The notes under the pieces: generated by a model | What the model was told of the DNA's origin: nothing | Databases searched by the model: none | What the model saw: only the letters and a program-made list of their open reading frames with translations | Made by a program: the position numbers and the translations under genes | Shown here: in pieces, positions 16,474 through 25,190 of the stretch | How positions within the stretch are numbered: position 1 is the first letter of the stretch | How the letters are laid out: each line of letters starts with the position of its first letter | NCBI GenBank assembly: GCA_029561345.1 | Contig: JAKQJC010000024.1 | Span: 62,001 to 126,000, forward strand | Length of the DNA stretch: 64,000 bases | Direction: 5' to 3' | Source of the DNA: Chloroflexota bacterium | Lineage (GTDB): Bacteria; Chloroflexota; Anaerolineae; Anaerolineales; Anaerolineaceae

Positions 16474-17411
16474 AACCACACTCCCAACCATCCCAACATT
16501 CTCAAACCGACCAGAACCAGCAGGTTCAGCAGGGCCAGCAGGGCGCCCACGCGCCACCACATGCCCACCGTCTGGTCAATGCGCAGGCGGGCAAACAGGC
16601 TTTGCAGGCCCGCCGTCACCAGCAGCAAAACCACCGTCTTCAGCAGGAATTCAAGCGGGTTGCCAATGCCGCCCAGGTAAAACGCCGCCACCAGGGTCAG
16701 GCCAATCACCAGTTCCACATCCTTGGCAATGCGGAAAATGGCGTAACCGCGTCCGGAATATTCCGTCATGGCGCCAGCCACAATTTCCGTCTCCGCCTCG
16801 GGAGCATCGAAGGGGGGCAGTTCCAGCTTGCCCATCAGGCCCACCAGCGCCACCAGAAAACCAATCACCTGCGGGATGATCAGCCACGGTTTCGAAGCGG
16901 CATAGGCGTTGATTTCACTGATCTGCCAGGAACCCGCCATGATGGCCGGACCCAGCATCGCCAGCATGAAAGGTGCCTCGTACGAGAACACCTGGGTCAG
17001 GGTGCGCGTCGCGCCAATCAGCGAAAAGCGGTCAGCCGTGTTGGCGCCTGCCACGCCGATGCACAGGGTGAGCACCGAAAGCAGGTAGATGGTGACAATC
17101 AGGTCACCTCTGAAGCTGTAGGCAGGTGCCAGGCCCACCACCGGCACATAAAGGGCCGCGGTCAGCGTGGCAGCCAAAGCGGCGATGGGCAGCGCCATGA
17201 ACAGGAAACCGTTCACCCCCACCGGCACCACTTCTTCCTTGGCCAGCAGCTTGATCACATCGGCCAGCGGTTGAAACACGCGCGGACCAATGCGGTTCTG
17301 GAATTGCGCCACCAGCTTGCGGTCCGCCCATTCATATACCAGCCCGGCGAAAAGCACAAACAGCCCGCCAGGAAAGATCATTAGGGCAATCAAGGCAAAT
17401 AAGGTATTCAT
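16470..17411 (-). CDS. Hydrogenase membrane subunit, NuoH-like (HyfC/EchB/MbhM type)
   Basis: The 313-residue polytopic protein has about eight helices and the conserved NuoH family signatures: ADRKLVAQFQNRIGPRVFQPLADVIKLLAKE near residue 30, and LPPFDAPEAETEIVAGAMTEYSG at about 190. The acidic residues of this loop lie along the quinone/proton-coupling channel in complex I relatives. The start at 17411 overlaps the upstream gene by four bases. In group 4 hydrogenases this subunit anchors the hydrophilic arm and links it to the antiporter-like arm. Confidence 0.94.
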   Translation of the reverse strand: MNTLFALIALMIFPGGLFVLFAGLVYEWADRKLVAQFQNRIGPRVFQPLADVIKLLAKEEVVPVGVNGFLFMALPIAALAATLTAALYVPVVGLAPAYSFRGDLIVTIYLLSVLTLCIGVAGANTADRFSLIGATRTLTQVFSYEAPFMLAMLGPAIMAGSWQISEINAYAASKPWLIIPQVIGFLVALVGLMGKLELPPFDAPEAETEIVAGAMTEYSGRGYAIFRIAKDVELVIGLTLVAAFYLGGIGNPLEFLLKTVVLLLVTAGLQSLFARLRIDQTVGMWWRVGALLALLNLLVLVGLRMLGWLGVWL

Positions 17412-18592
17412 CGCTTGTAATACTCGATTCCGTGCAGTCTCAAGGATTCCCAATCCCAGGCCTGGGCGGGCTGATCAGGGCGGCGGATGATCGCGGCGCG
17501 GTCATTGCACGAGAAGCAGGGGTCAATGCCTGAAAGGATCATCGGCATATCGGCCAGCTTGTGACCCACAGCGGTGGTGAGCACAGAGCCCCAGTTGCAC
17601 AGGCTGGGGGTGCGCACTTTCACCCGGTCGGGCTTGTCGCCGCCGGCGCTGCGGATGTAATAGAGCAGTTCGCCGCGTGGGGCTTCCACCCGGCTGATGG
17701 TTTCGCCTTCGGGAACGCGGCGCGGCATTTTGGTCTGAATTTCGCCCGTGGGCATCTTATCCAGAATTTCGCGAATGATGCGGATGGCTTCAAACAGCTC
17801 CTTGATGCGCACCACAAAGCGCGCTTCGAGGTCGCCGCGCGTGTCGGTGATCAGGTTGACGGGAAAATCGGGATAGGCCGCGTAAGGCGCTTCCACGCGC
17901 ACATCGCGCTTCACGCCCGAGGCGCGCCCGGTGGGGCCCACTGCGCCCAGCAGTTCGGCCTGCTCGTAGGTCATGGTGCCAATGCCGCGCGTGCGGCCGA
18001 GGAAGGTTTCATCGGTGGTGACCACTTTGAGGTAATATTGAGCGCGCTGTTCCAGCACTTCCAGGCCTTTGAGAATGTCATCCCGCTGCTTGTCGTCCAC
18101 GTCAATTTTCACCCCGCCCAGTACATTGGCCGAGTAATTGACGCGGTTGCCGGTCAGGCCTTCCAGCAGATCCATGACGATTTCACGATCGCGCCAGCTG
18201 TACATGAAAAGGGTGTCGAAACCGGCTTCATGCACGGCCACGCCCAGCCACAGCATATGGCTGTGCAGGCGTTCCAGTTCACCCACCAGCACGCGGATGG
18301 CCTGGGCGCGAGGCGGCACAGTCACTTTGGCCAGCTTTTCAGCGCCGAGGGCAAAGGCCGTGGCATGCACATGCGAGCAAATGCCGCAAACACGTTCCAG
18401 CAAATACATGGCCTGGATCCATGAGCGTGTTTCTGCGCCTTTTTCAATGCCGCGGTGCACATAACCGAAGCGCGCGGTGGCGCCGGTGACAATTTCACCA
18501 TCGACCTCAAATTCAAAGTGACCGGGTTCCTTCAACGCGGGGTGCTGCGGGCCGATCGGCACGACAAATTTTTTGGGTTCGCTCTTTTCCAT
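17408..18592 (-). CDS. Group 4 [NiFe]-hydrogenase large (catalytic) subunit, NuoD-related
   Basis: The 394-residue protein has the NuoD/49-kDa fold (PIGPQHPALKEPGHFEF) but keeps both nickel-ligand motifs of hydrogenases: RVCGICSHVH (C69, C72) and DPCFSCNDR (C359, C362). True complex I NuoD lacks these cysteines, so this subunit should bind the Ni-Fe(CN)2CO site and interconvert protons and H2. A 29-residue tail follows R365 and probably is the extension removed by the protease encoded at the end of the operon. The start follows the upstream stop by a few bases, with GGAGA inside the previous gene's end. Confidence 0.95.
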   Translation of the reverse strand: MEKSEPKKFVVPIGPQHPALKEPGHFEFEVDGEIVTGATARFGYVHRGIEKGAETRSWIQAMYLLERVCGICSHVHATAFALGAEKLAKVTVPPRAQAIRVLVGELERLHSHMLWLGVAVHEAGFDTLFMYSWRDREIVMDLLEGLTGNRVNYSANVLGGVKIDVDDKQRDDILKGLEVLEQRAQYYLKVVTTDETFLGRTRGIGTMTYEQAELLGAVGPTGRASGVKRDVRVEAPYAAYPDFPVNLITDTRGDLEARFVVRIKELFEAIRIIREILDKMPTGEIQTKMPRRVPEGETISRVEAPRGELLYYIRSAGGDKPDRVKVRTPSLCNWGSVLTTAVGHKLADMPMILSGIDPCFSCNDRAAIIRRPDQPAQAWDWESLRLHGIEYYKR

Positions 18593-18596
18593 GGCC

Positions 18597-19073
18597 TTAT
18601 TTCTCCTCAGTCAGTTGATCTAAACCGGTAAAACTTTTGCGCATCGGATAAACGCCTTTTGGCCAGTCATCGGGCAGCAGCAGCCGGTCGGTGTTGGGGG
18701 TGCCCAGCACTTCCACGCCGTACATTTCCATCAATTCGCGCTCATAGAGCGTGACGGAGGGGATGAGGCTGCACACGCTGGGCACTGAGGCGTTGGAATA
18801 GGGCACCTTCAGGCGCAGGGTGGTGATGGCGGCATCCTGGCAGAAATGGTAAAGCACTTCCACAGCGCCTTCGTGGTCGGCCGTGGGCGGCACATCCAGC
18901 CCGGTGATGGCGGAAAGATAGCCCCAGTGATGATCCAGCAAAGCCTGGACCGCCGGGATCAGGTTGGCCGATTCGATATAGACATCCACGCGGTCAGCTT
19001 CAGGGGTTTTAAATTCCAGCGCCCAGGGCTTCAATAGATCAGAAGCGGTTTGCAGAGTGGTCTGTGTATCCAT
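18597..19073 (-). CDS. Hydrogenase NuoC-like (30 kDa) subunit
   Basis: The 158-residue protein contains the complex I 30-kDa motif. DHHWGYLSAITGLDVPP is followed by strands around residue 75, then SLIPSVTLYERELMEMYGVEV and the RLLLPDDWPKGVYPMRK tail. It lacks the long N-terminal extension of some homologues. It should bridge the large subunit and the small subunit in the hydrophilic arm. AAGGAGA precedes the ATG, and the gap to the large-subunit gene is four bases. Confidence 0.94.
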   Translation of the reverse strand: MDTQTTLQTASDLLKPWALEFKTPEADRVDVYIESANLIPAVQALLDHHWGYLSAITGLDVPPTADHEGAVEVLYHFCQDAAITTLRLKVPYSNASVPSVCSLIPSVTLYERELMEMYGVEVLGTPNTDRLLLPDDWPKGVYPMRKSFTGLDQLTEEK

Positions 19074-19087
19074 TGACTCTCCTTCTC

Positions 19088-19546
19088 TTACTTTTTGAGG
19101 CTTTCGAGCAGTTGGGCCACACCGAAGATGATGGCTTCAGGGCGGGGCGGGCAGCCCGGCACGTACACGTCCACCGGAATCACCTCGCTGATGCTGCCAA
19201 CGATGTTATAGCAGCCGTGGAAAGCGCCGCCGGAAATGCCGCAAGAGCCCACCGCCACCACAAACTTGGGGTCGGGCATCTGGTCGTAAATGCGGCGCAG
19301 GCGGTCGCGCGATTGGCGGGTGACCGGGCCGGTGCAGATCAGCACATCGGCATGGCGGGGCGAGCCCTGCAGCTTGATGCCGAAGCGTTCCAGATCGTAG
19401 CGCGGGGTGATGGTGGCCAGAATTTCGATGTCGCACCCGTTGCACGATCCGCTGTTATAGTGGATGGCCCAGGGCGAATTGATACGCGCCCAGGTCTTGA
19501 TTTGATCGAGGGCTTTCTGCCAGGGGGCAGGTAAAGAATTTTCCAT
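19088..19546 (-). CDS. Hydrogenase small subunit, NuoB-like, one [4Fe-4S] cluster
   Basis: The 152-residue protein carries the proximal-cluster cysteines: C35-x2-C38 (SGSCNGCDIE), C102 (GSCGISGG) and C132 (PGCPPRPE). Spaced cysteines with the CNGCDIE signature are typical of group 4 hydrogenase small subunits, whereas the complex I NuoB in this window has adjacent cysteines (LACCAIEMM). The subunit relays electrons between the NiFe site and the ferredoxin-like subunit. AAAGGAGC lies upstream of the start. Confidence 0.95.
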   Translation of the reverse strand: MENSLPAPWQKALDQIKTWARINSPWAIHYNSGSCNGCDIEILATITPRYDLERFGIKLQGSPRHADVLICTGPVTRQSRDRLRRIYDQMPDPKFVVAVGSCGISGGAFHGCYNIVGSISEVIPVDVYVPGCPPRPEAIIFGVAQLLESLKK

Positions 19547-19578
19547 ATCTCGTGCTCCTTTTGGTTACCGGTAAGGGC

Positions 19579-19890
19579 TCAACCCAAAATCAGCGCCATC
19601 AGGGCCAGTGAAAGGCCCAGAATGTAGGCGGCTGTGGTGTTGGTCAGGCTGCCCGTGCCCAAAACCAGCACGCCCAGGTGCAGAATGGCGAAGAAGAAGG
19701 CGATGAGGAAGAAGGGACGGTAGCCTGGAGCGGCCGGCATGGTGGGGGCTTCTTCGCCGCTGCCATACAGGCTCGATTTGGCTGCATTTTCGCTGCCTGG
19801 CCCGGCCAGAGCCCGGCCAAAGCGCTCGATGATCAGCACCAGGGGAATGTAAATCAGAAACGCAACGGGGGGGGTAAAAATCCAATCCAT
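19579..19890 (-). CDS. Hydrogenase small membrane subunit, NuoA-like
   Basis: The ATG at 19890 lies two bases after the stop of the antiporter-like gene and gives 103 residues. Three membrane helices (about 4-20, 52-72 and 80-100) are separated by a hydrophilic loop (LYGSGEEAPTMPAA). That loop takes the place of the NuoA loop before the RPFFLIAFFFAILHL helix. The match to NuoA is weak but position and topology agree. It probably seals the junction between membrane arm and hydrophilic arm. Confidence 0.75.
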   Translation of the reverse strand: MDWIFTPPVAFLIYIPLVLIIERFGRALAGPGSENAAKSSLYGSGEEAPTMPAAPGYRPFFLIAFFFAILHLGVLVLGTGSLTNTTAAYILGLSLALMALILG

Positions 19891-19892
19891 GG

Positions 19893-21422
19893 CTACCTCA
19901 CAAATCCAAACAACTGCAGCAGGGAGAAGCCGGCCACATCCGTCAGCGGTTGAACCAGCGACGGCCAGAAGCCCAGCACCACCACCGCCAGCGCCAGAAG
20001 GCAAACCGGCAGAATCATCAACCAGGGTGTGGGTTTGCCAGCCAGCACCACCTCGCCCGGCTCATGCCGGTACATCAGGTTGACCAGCGGCGCATAGTAG
20101 CCCAGGGAGAGCACGCTGTTGAAGGCGGCAAAGATCACCAGACCAATGATCCACGGGTTGCCCGACATGAAGCTGCCGACAAAAATTTGCCACTTAGACA
20201 TGAAACCCGCCAGCGGGGGCAGGCCGCCCAACGCCAGCACCGCCACGCTCAGGCCAAAGGCCTCCAGCGGATAGCGCCGCGCCGCGCCGGCCAGGTCGTT
20301 TTTGGTCAGGGGTTCGTGCGAGCCGCGGGAAATGTAGAGACTGTAGAGCAGGCAGCCCGCCGCCAGGAAAGCCAGGCCCTTCATCAGGGCATGGGTGAGG
20401 ATGTGGAAGAACGAACCGGAACCGGCAAAGAACCCGGTGTTCAGGTCATCAAAGTAGTAGGAGCTCGCGGCCACGCCAATGCCCAGCAGGATGTAGCCGA
20501 TGTGAGCCAGGCTGGAGAAGGCCAGCAGGCGCTTCACCTGGGTCTGGCGCAGGGCCAGCAGGTTACCCACCAGCATGTTCAGCGCGCCAAAGCCCAGCAG
20601 AATGACGCCCCAGTTATTCGAGACGCTCTGCAGCACACCCAGAGAGCGGATCAGGGCGATCAGGCCGGCTTCAATCACCACGCCCGAAAGCATGGCGCTG
20701 ATGGGGCTGGGCGCCTGTGAGTGGGCGTCGGGCAGCCAGGTGTGCAGGGGCACCATGGCCACCTTCACGCCAAAGCCGACGATGAACAGGGCGCCAGCGG
20801 CCAGCATGGGCAGGCTGCGGCCTGAGGCGGCCACAATGCCGTCATAAGCCAGGCTGCCGGTTTCGGAATAGACCAGGGCAATGGCCACCAGCACCAGAAT
20901 GGAACCGGCCGCGCTCTGCACCAGGTATTTGATGCCCGCTTCAAGGCCGGCCGGGTTGCGCCGGTAAAAAGCCACCAGCGGGAACGAGGCGATGGCCATG
21001 CCTTCGAACCAGATCCACAGGTTGAAGAGGTCCCGGGCGCAAGAAAGGCCGATCATCATGCCAATCATGGCGGTCAGCAGGGCGTAGAATTTCTCCTGCC
21101 CCTCATCCGCGGCCAGGTAAGGGCCGGAATAAAGGGTGGCCATGCTGCCCAGCACCAGAATGGCGGTCGCCATCAGGAAGCTGATGCCGTCGGCGCGCAG
21201 CGCCACCATGCCAATGGAGGTTTCCAGGGTGGCATCGGCGATGTAAGCCGTCCAGGCCTGATAAGTGAAAAATCCGGTCGCCAGAAGGGAGAGCAGCGCC
21301 ACCCACATGGCCGGGTTGATGCCGGCCTTGGTGCCGTCGCCGGGCCGGAAGGTGCGCCCCACCACATAAATTATCGGGGCTGCCACAATGGGGAGTCCAA
21401 TCATCCAGAGCCAGTTTTGCAT
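19893..21422 (-). CDS. Hydrogenase antiporter-like membrane subunit (MrpD/NuoN type)
   Basis: The 509-residue protein has about fourteen helices and the proton-conducting signature of the Mrp/Nuo antiporter family. Landmarks are LWIWFEGMAIASFPLVAFYR (conserved Glu in helix 5), VKVAMVPLHTWLPDAHSQAPSPISAMLSG (helix 7 Lys and loop) and RLLAFSSLAHIGYILLG. The C-terminal KWQIFVGSF block is also present. It has no long lateral helix, so it resembles MrpD, NuoN or NuoM rather than NuoL. It probably moves H+ or Na+ in step with hydrogen chemistry; the ion is not determined. Confidence 0.92.
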   Translation of the reverse strand: MQNWLWMIGLPIVAAPIIYVVGRTFRPGDGTKAGINPAMWVALLSLLATGFFTYQAWTAYIADATLETSIGMVALRADGISFLMATAILVLGSMATLYSGPYLAADEGQEKFYALLTAMIGMMIGLSCARDLFNLWIWFEGMAIASFPLVAFYRRNPAGLEAGIKYLVQSAAGSILVLVAIALVYSETGSLAYDGIVAASGRSLPMLAAGALFIVGFGVKVAMVPLHTWLPDAHSQAPSPISAMLSGVVIEAGLIALIRSLGVLQSVSNNWGVILLGFGALNMLVGNLLALRQTQVKRLLAFSSLAHIGYILLGIGVAASSYYFDDLNTGFFAGSGSFFHILTHALMKGLAFLAAGCLLYSLYISRGSHEPLTKNDLAGAARRYPLEAFGLSVAVLALGGLPPLAGFMSKWQIFVGSFMSGNPWIIGLVIFAAFNSVLSLGYYAPLVNLMYRHEPGEVVLAGKPTPWLMILPVCLLALAVVVLGFWPSLVQPLTDVAGFSLLQLFGFVR

Positions 21423-21423
21423 G

Positions 21424-23190
21424 TTACGCTCCCATCAGTAAAATAGCCAGCACAATCACCAGCGCGCCGACAATATAGGCCGTGTTCCAGTTCAGCAGGC
21501 CGGTCTGGGTGCCGCGCAGGGTTTCACCACACCACTGTGTGATGGAGACAATGCCGCGGTTGATCCATTCAAAGCCAAAGCTGGCCTGGGCGGCATCGCC
21601 CAAAAACTTGAGGGCTGAAGCCAGGCCGCCGAGTTTGGAACGGAAGCACCAGGCTGCCAGGCCCAGGGTCACCACAAACAGCGTCAGCATGGTGTAGGGG
21701 TCGGTGACGATCTTGGTGACGAATTCAAGCGTGCCTTCAGTTTCAATCTCGTGGAAAGGCAGGGTATTTTTCATCATCTCGCTGAAGGGGCCAAAGGCCA
21801 GCCAGGTGACCAGCGAACCCAACGCCAGCGGGATGAGGGCCGTCTTCATGGCCGGGCCGGCTTCGTGCAGGTGATGCTCGCTGTGCGCTTCGCCAAAGAA
21901 GACCATCGTCACGCAGCGGAAGGTGTAAAGCGCGGTGAGACCGGCGCCAATCAGCATGATCACATACGCCCAGATAGGTCCGTGAGCCAGGCCGGTTTCG
22001 AGCACCAGTTCCTTGCTCCAGAAGCCGTTCAGCACCGGAATGCCGGCCAGGGCCAGCGCGCCAATGATGAACACGTTGCGCGTCAGGGGCATCTGTTTGC
22101 TAATGCCGCCCATCTGGCGCATATCGCGCGTGCCGGCCGCATGGATGACGGCGCCCGCGCCCAGGAAGAGCAGCGCTTTGAACACCGAGTGGCTGAAGAG
22201 GTGGAATTGGCTGGCCAGCACGCCGCCCGCGCCAATGGCATACACCATATAGCCGAGCTGGCTGACCGTTGAATAAGCCAGCACACGCTTCAGGTCGTTG
22301 GCCACCAGGGCCATCACAGCCGCCATCAGCGCGGTAATGGCGCCCACCGCCACCACAGCCGTTGTCCAGTAGGGCACTTCTTCAAAGGCCGGGTAAAAAC
22401 GCGCCAGCAAATAAACACCCGCATTCACCATCGTCGCCGCATGGATCAGCGCGCTGATGGGGGTGGGAGCTTCCATGGCGTCGGGCAGCCAGGTCTGGAA
22501 GGGGAACTGGGCGCTCTTGGCCGCTGCCGCCGCCAGACAGCCAAAGGCCATCCAGGTCAGGGGAACAGGGTTGACTTCCATCGAAGCGTTGGCCAGAAAT
22601 TCGCTGATTTCAAAGGTGCCAAACACATTGGCGCTCACCAGCGCGCCCACCAGCAGACCAACCCCACCCACCTGGGTGATGATGAGAGCCTTGATGCCGC
22701 CGGCCACCGCTTTGGGATCATCGTTATGGAAAGAGATGAGGGCATAAGAGCACAGCGCCGTGATTTCCCAGAAGAAGAACATCATCAGGATGTTGTTGGT
22801 CAGCACCAGGCCGACCATGGCGCCGATGAAGAAGAGCACAAAGGCATAATAGCGGCCCAACTGGTGCTCACCCTTCATGTAATCGATGGAGAAAATCACC
22901 GCCAGCGAGCCAATGACCGTGGCGATGACCGCCAGGAACACGCCCAGGCCGTCGGCCACAAAGGTGATGTGACCAAAAGCGCGGCCCCAGATGGGCAGTT
23001 CTTTATACCCCACCACATCGGGGGAGGTCTGGGTCAGCAGGAACACCGCCGCCACGCCCGCCGCGGCCGAAAAAGCCACCGCGATTGTGTGCTGCAGCCG
23101 GGGGCGTTGATCCCCCGTCCACCACACAATCAGCGCGCCCAGCCAGGGCAGACCAATGGCCAGTAAGACTAAAAGCAAAGCTGTTGACAT
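21424..23190 (-). CDS. Hydrogenase antiporter-like membrane subunit (NuoL/MrpA/HyfB type)
   Basis: The ATG at 23190 follows GGAGGT and gives 588 residues. The NuoL core is clear: FFWEITALCSYALISFH, AKSAQFPFQTWLPDAMEAPTPISALIHAATMVNAGVY and KRVLAYSTVSQLGYM. The C-terminal third extends past the core with several more helices (to LLMGA), like the start of the lateral arm of NuoL. Together with the MrpD-like gene this gives two antiporter-type modules in the membrane arm. The gene starts five bases after the NuoK-like gene. Confidence 0.93.
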   Translation of the reverse strand: MSTALLLVLLAIGLPWLGALIVWWTGDQRPRLQHTIAVAFSAAAGVAAVFLLTQTSPDVVGYKELPIWGRAFGHITFVADGLGVFLAVIATVIGSLAVIFSIDYMKGEHQLGRYYAFVLFFIGAMVGLVLTNNILMMFFFWEITALCSYALISFHNDDPKAVAGGIKALIITQVGGVGLLVGALVSANVFGTFEISEFLANASMEVNPVPLTWMAFGCLAAAAAKSAQFPFQTWLPDAMEAPTPISALIHAATMVNAGVYLLARFYPAFEEVPYWTTAVVAVGAITALMAAVMALVANDLKRVLAYSTVSQLGYMVYAIGAGGVLASQFHLFSHSVFKALLFLGAGAVIHAAGTRDMRQMGGISKQMPLTRNVFIIGALALAGIPVLNGFWSKELVLETGLAHGPIWAYVIMLIGAGLTALYTFRCVTMVFFGEAHSEHHLHEAGPAMKTALIPLALGSLVTWLAFGPFSEMMKNTLPFHEIETEGTLEFVTKIVTDPYTMLTLFVVTLGLAAWCFRSKLGGLASALKFLGDAAQASFGFEWINRGIVSITQWCGETLRGTQTGLLNWNTAYIVGALVIVLAILLMGA

Positions 23191-23195
23191 TGGTT

Positions 23196-23507
23196 CTACC
23201 TCCGCAGGTTGGAAAGCGACTGCACATCCAGCGTGCCGCAATGGCGCCGGATTTGCACCGCCATGGCCATGGCGATGACGGCCACAATGGTGTCGGCAAC
23301 AATCACGGTCAGGGCCATGCTCTGGCCGATCACCGTCCAGCCCTGCAGCTTGGCTGCCAGCACCATTGCCAGAATGGCGCCCTTGGCCAGAATTTGCAGT
23401 GCCACCACCATCTTAATCAGGTTGCGGGAAATCAGCAGCCCGTAGAACCCCACCCCCAGCAGCACCAGGATGGTCACCAGTCCAACATTCCACAGTTCCA
23501 GGGTCAT
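23196..23507 (-). CDS. Hydrogenase NuoK/MrpC-like membrane subunit
   Basis: The 103-residue protein has three membrane helices and the NuoK/MrpC pattern: LLGVGFYGLLISRNLIKMVVALQIL with a second-helix acidic position replaced by Gln, then TVIVADTIVAVIAMAMAVQ. It overlaps the upstream gene by four bases (ATGA) and has GGAGG upstream. It belongs to the membrane arm and contacts the NuoJ/MbhD-like subunit. Confidence 0.88.
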   Translation of the reverse strand: MTLELWNVGLVTILVLLGVGFYGLLISRNLIKMVVALQILAKGAILAMVLAAKLQGWTVIGQSMALTVIVADTIVAVIAMAMAVQIRRHCGTLDVQSLSNLRR

Positions 23508-24007
23508 GATTTCACCTCCGCCGGATGCTCTTCGATCGGCTTGTCTTCACTCAACAAACCAATGGCGCCCAGCACGCCGCAGAAGATGAGAGCCACCTGC
23601 AGCAGAATATCCAGGTTGCGCTGTTGCCAGATCGCCTCATAAAGAGACAGATTCGGAGCAGCGATGGCTTCGGGCATGGCTGTGCGGGATAAGAAGAACC
23701 AGCCCAGCAGCACCACCGAAAGGACCACCATTCCCCAGGCCAGGGGACGCGGCAGACGGCTGGGCGTGGTGTAGGTTTCTTCGCCGGCGATATTGATCGC
23801 GAAGACAAACAGCACCGTCACCAGACCGGCGCCCACGCTCAGCTCCACAACGGCAACTTCAGGCGCGCCAATCAAATAGATCATCAGCGCAACCAGGGCG
23901 CTGGTGCCTGCCAACCAGATGGCAGAAACCAGCATGCGGTTGGCGCGAATGGCTTGAAAGGCACACACAGCCGTTGCTGCTACAATGAGGATATAAACGA
24001 GCAGCAT
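23504..24007 (-). CDS. Hydrogenase MbhD/MrpB-like membrane subunit, first gene of operon
   Basis: The 167-residue polytopic protein has about five helices. Its first half resembles the DUF4040/MbhD domain (IWLAGTSALVALMIYLIGAPEVAVVELSVGAGLVTVLFVFAIN), the part of MrpA/Mbh systems corresponding to NuoJ. The second half has another helix pair. AAAGGAGG lies upstream of the ATG at 24007. It heads an eleven-gene run with overlaps or very short gaps down to the maturation protease, so the hydrogenase is probably made from one transcript. Confidence 0.82.
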   Translation of the reverse strand: MLLVYILIVAATAVCAFQAIRANRMLVSAIWLAGTSALVALMIYLIGAPEVAVVELSVGAGLVTVLFVFAINIAGEETYTTPSRLPRPLAWGMVVLSVVLLGWFFLSRTAMPEAIAAPNLSLYEAIWQQRNLDILLQVALIFCGVLGAIGLLSEDKPIEEHPAEVKS

Positions 24008-24043
24008 AAAAGAACCTCCTTTGGAATTGGAAGAGTCTGTTTA

Positions 24044-24072
24044 CGTATACACTATTTTTACTATTTTGTCAC
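24044..24072 (-). promoter_or_regulatory. Candidate promoter of the hydrogenase operon
   Basis: On the minus strand GTGACA (24072-24067) and TATACG (24049-24044) are spaced by 17 bases, about 37 bases before the first hydrogenase ATG. The surrounding AT-rich stretch fits a promoter. The -10 is weak, so an activator may be needed. Confidence 0.5.
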
Positions 24073-24154
24073 GCGATAGGGGTCACAAATTTGGATGATA
24101 TTTGCCTTAATTTTTGCCCTTGCAGAGATGTAAGGTGTTGGGCCAGATCACCTT

Positions 24155-24484
24155 TCAACGCGCCAGCCACCCGCTGACCGCCTGCAGCAGGTAAAGCGAG
24201 CCCATGCCAACAGCAATGGCCCATAAAACGCTGCGCGTGCGCCAGGCGGTCGCCGCCGCCGCCAGCCCGGCCAGCAGGCGCAAATTGTCGAGGCCCAAAT
24301 GGAGCTGCCCCCCCGGCATCAACAGCTCCGGCAGGATGATCGCCGTCAGCACGGCCGGCGGCACAAAGCGCAGCCCGCGCTGCAGCAGTTCCGGCGGCTG
24401 CCAGCGTCCCTGCAGAGCGATGAACGACAGCCGCGTCAGAAAGGTCACCAGTCCGGCGCCAATGATGATCAGCCAGATTTCCAC
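24155..24484 (-). CDS. azlD: AzlD-family branched-chain amino acid transport subunit
   Basis: Translation from GTG 24484 gives 109 residues with four membrane helices. IIGAGLVTFLTRLSFIAL at the N-terminus and LRFVPPAVLTAIILPEL at about 45 are AzlD hallmarks. The gene overlaps the end of azlC by 16 bases. AzlC and AzlD together form a small exporter of branched-chain amino acids and some analogues. A longer upstream frame exists but lies inside azlC. Confidence 0.9.
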   Translation of the reverse strand: MEIWLIIIGAGLVTFLTRLSFIALQGRWQPPELLQRGLRFVPPAVLTAIILPELLMPGGQLHLGLDNLRLLAGLAAAATAWRTRSVLWAIAVGMGSLYLLQAVSGWLAR

Positions 24485-25173
24485 AGGCGTTCTCCCAGCA
24501 GTCCGGCGCTGATGCCCACCAGGGCGGCCAGCAGCAGGCCCAGTTTGTTCGGCAGCCCATAAGCCAGCACCGCCGTCAGGCCGGCCGTCAGCGCTGCCAG
24601 CAAAGCCGGCCTGTCCTTCAGGGCCGGCACCACCAGCCCAATGAAGGTCAGCGGCAGAGAAAAATCCAGCGACCATGAATCTGGAATCTGCGCACCCAGA
24701 AAAATGCCCAGCGCCGTGCTGATCTGCCAGCAGGTCCACAGGGCCGCCCCCGCCCCCAGGTAAAACCAGTGCGTCAGCGGCCCCGGCGCGCGCGTGATGC
24801 TCACGGCAAACATTTCATCCGTCAGCAGGTAGGCCAGCAGCCCCTTCCACAGCGGGCTCAGATGCTGCAAACGCGGGGCCAGCGCTGCCGAATAGAGGGC
24901 GTGGCGCAGGTTGATGACAAACACGGTGAAAATCAAAATCAGCGCCGGAACGCCCCCCGCCAGCAGCGGCACCGCCATGAACTGCGACGACCCCGCAAAA
25001 AGAATGAACGACATGCACTGGGCCGCGCTCACCGGCAGCCCGGCCTGCATGGCCAGCACCCCGTAGATCATGCCAAACGGCGCCACGCCAGCCAGAATGG
25101 GCAGCTCGGCGCGCACGCCAGCCCATCCTTCCTGCAAACGAAGCGAGAATCCATCAGGCATGGCGTTAATCAT
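24469..25173 (-). CDS. azlC: AzlC-family branched-chain amino acid exporter
   Basis: The protein of about 234 residues has seven to eight helices and AzlC motifs: ELPILAGVAPFGMIYGVLAMQAGL, FAGSSQFMAVPLL, NLRHALYSAALAPRL and LLTDEMFAVS. No strong ribosome site is visible. ATG 25173 or ATG 25161 are plausible; an upstream codon at 25278 would overlap the preceding gene. It works with AzlD in amino-acid export. Confidence 0.9.
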   Translation of the reverse strand: MINAMPDGFSLRLQEGWAGVRAELPILAGVAPFGMIYGVLAMQAGLPVSAAQCMSFILFAGSSQFMAVPLLAGGVPALILIFTVFVINLRHALYSAALAPRLQHLSPLWKGLLAYLLTDEMFAVSITRAPGPLTHWFYLGAGAALWTCWQISTALGIFLGAQIPDSWSLDFSLPLTFIGLVVPALKDRPALLAALTAGLTAVLAYGLPNKLGLLLAALVGISAGLLGERLWKSG

Positions 25174-25190
25174 ACCCGATTTTTTATAAA

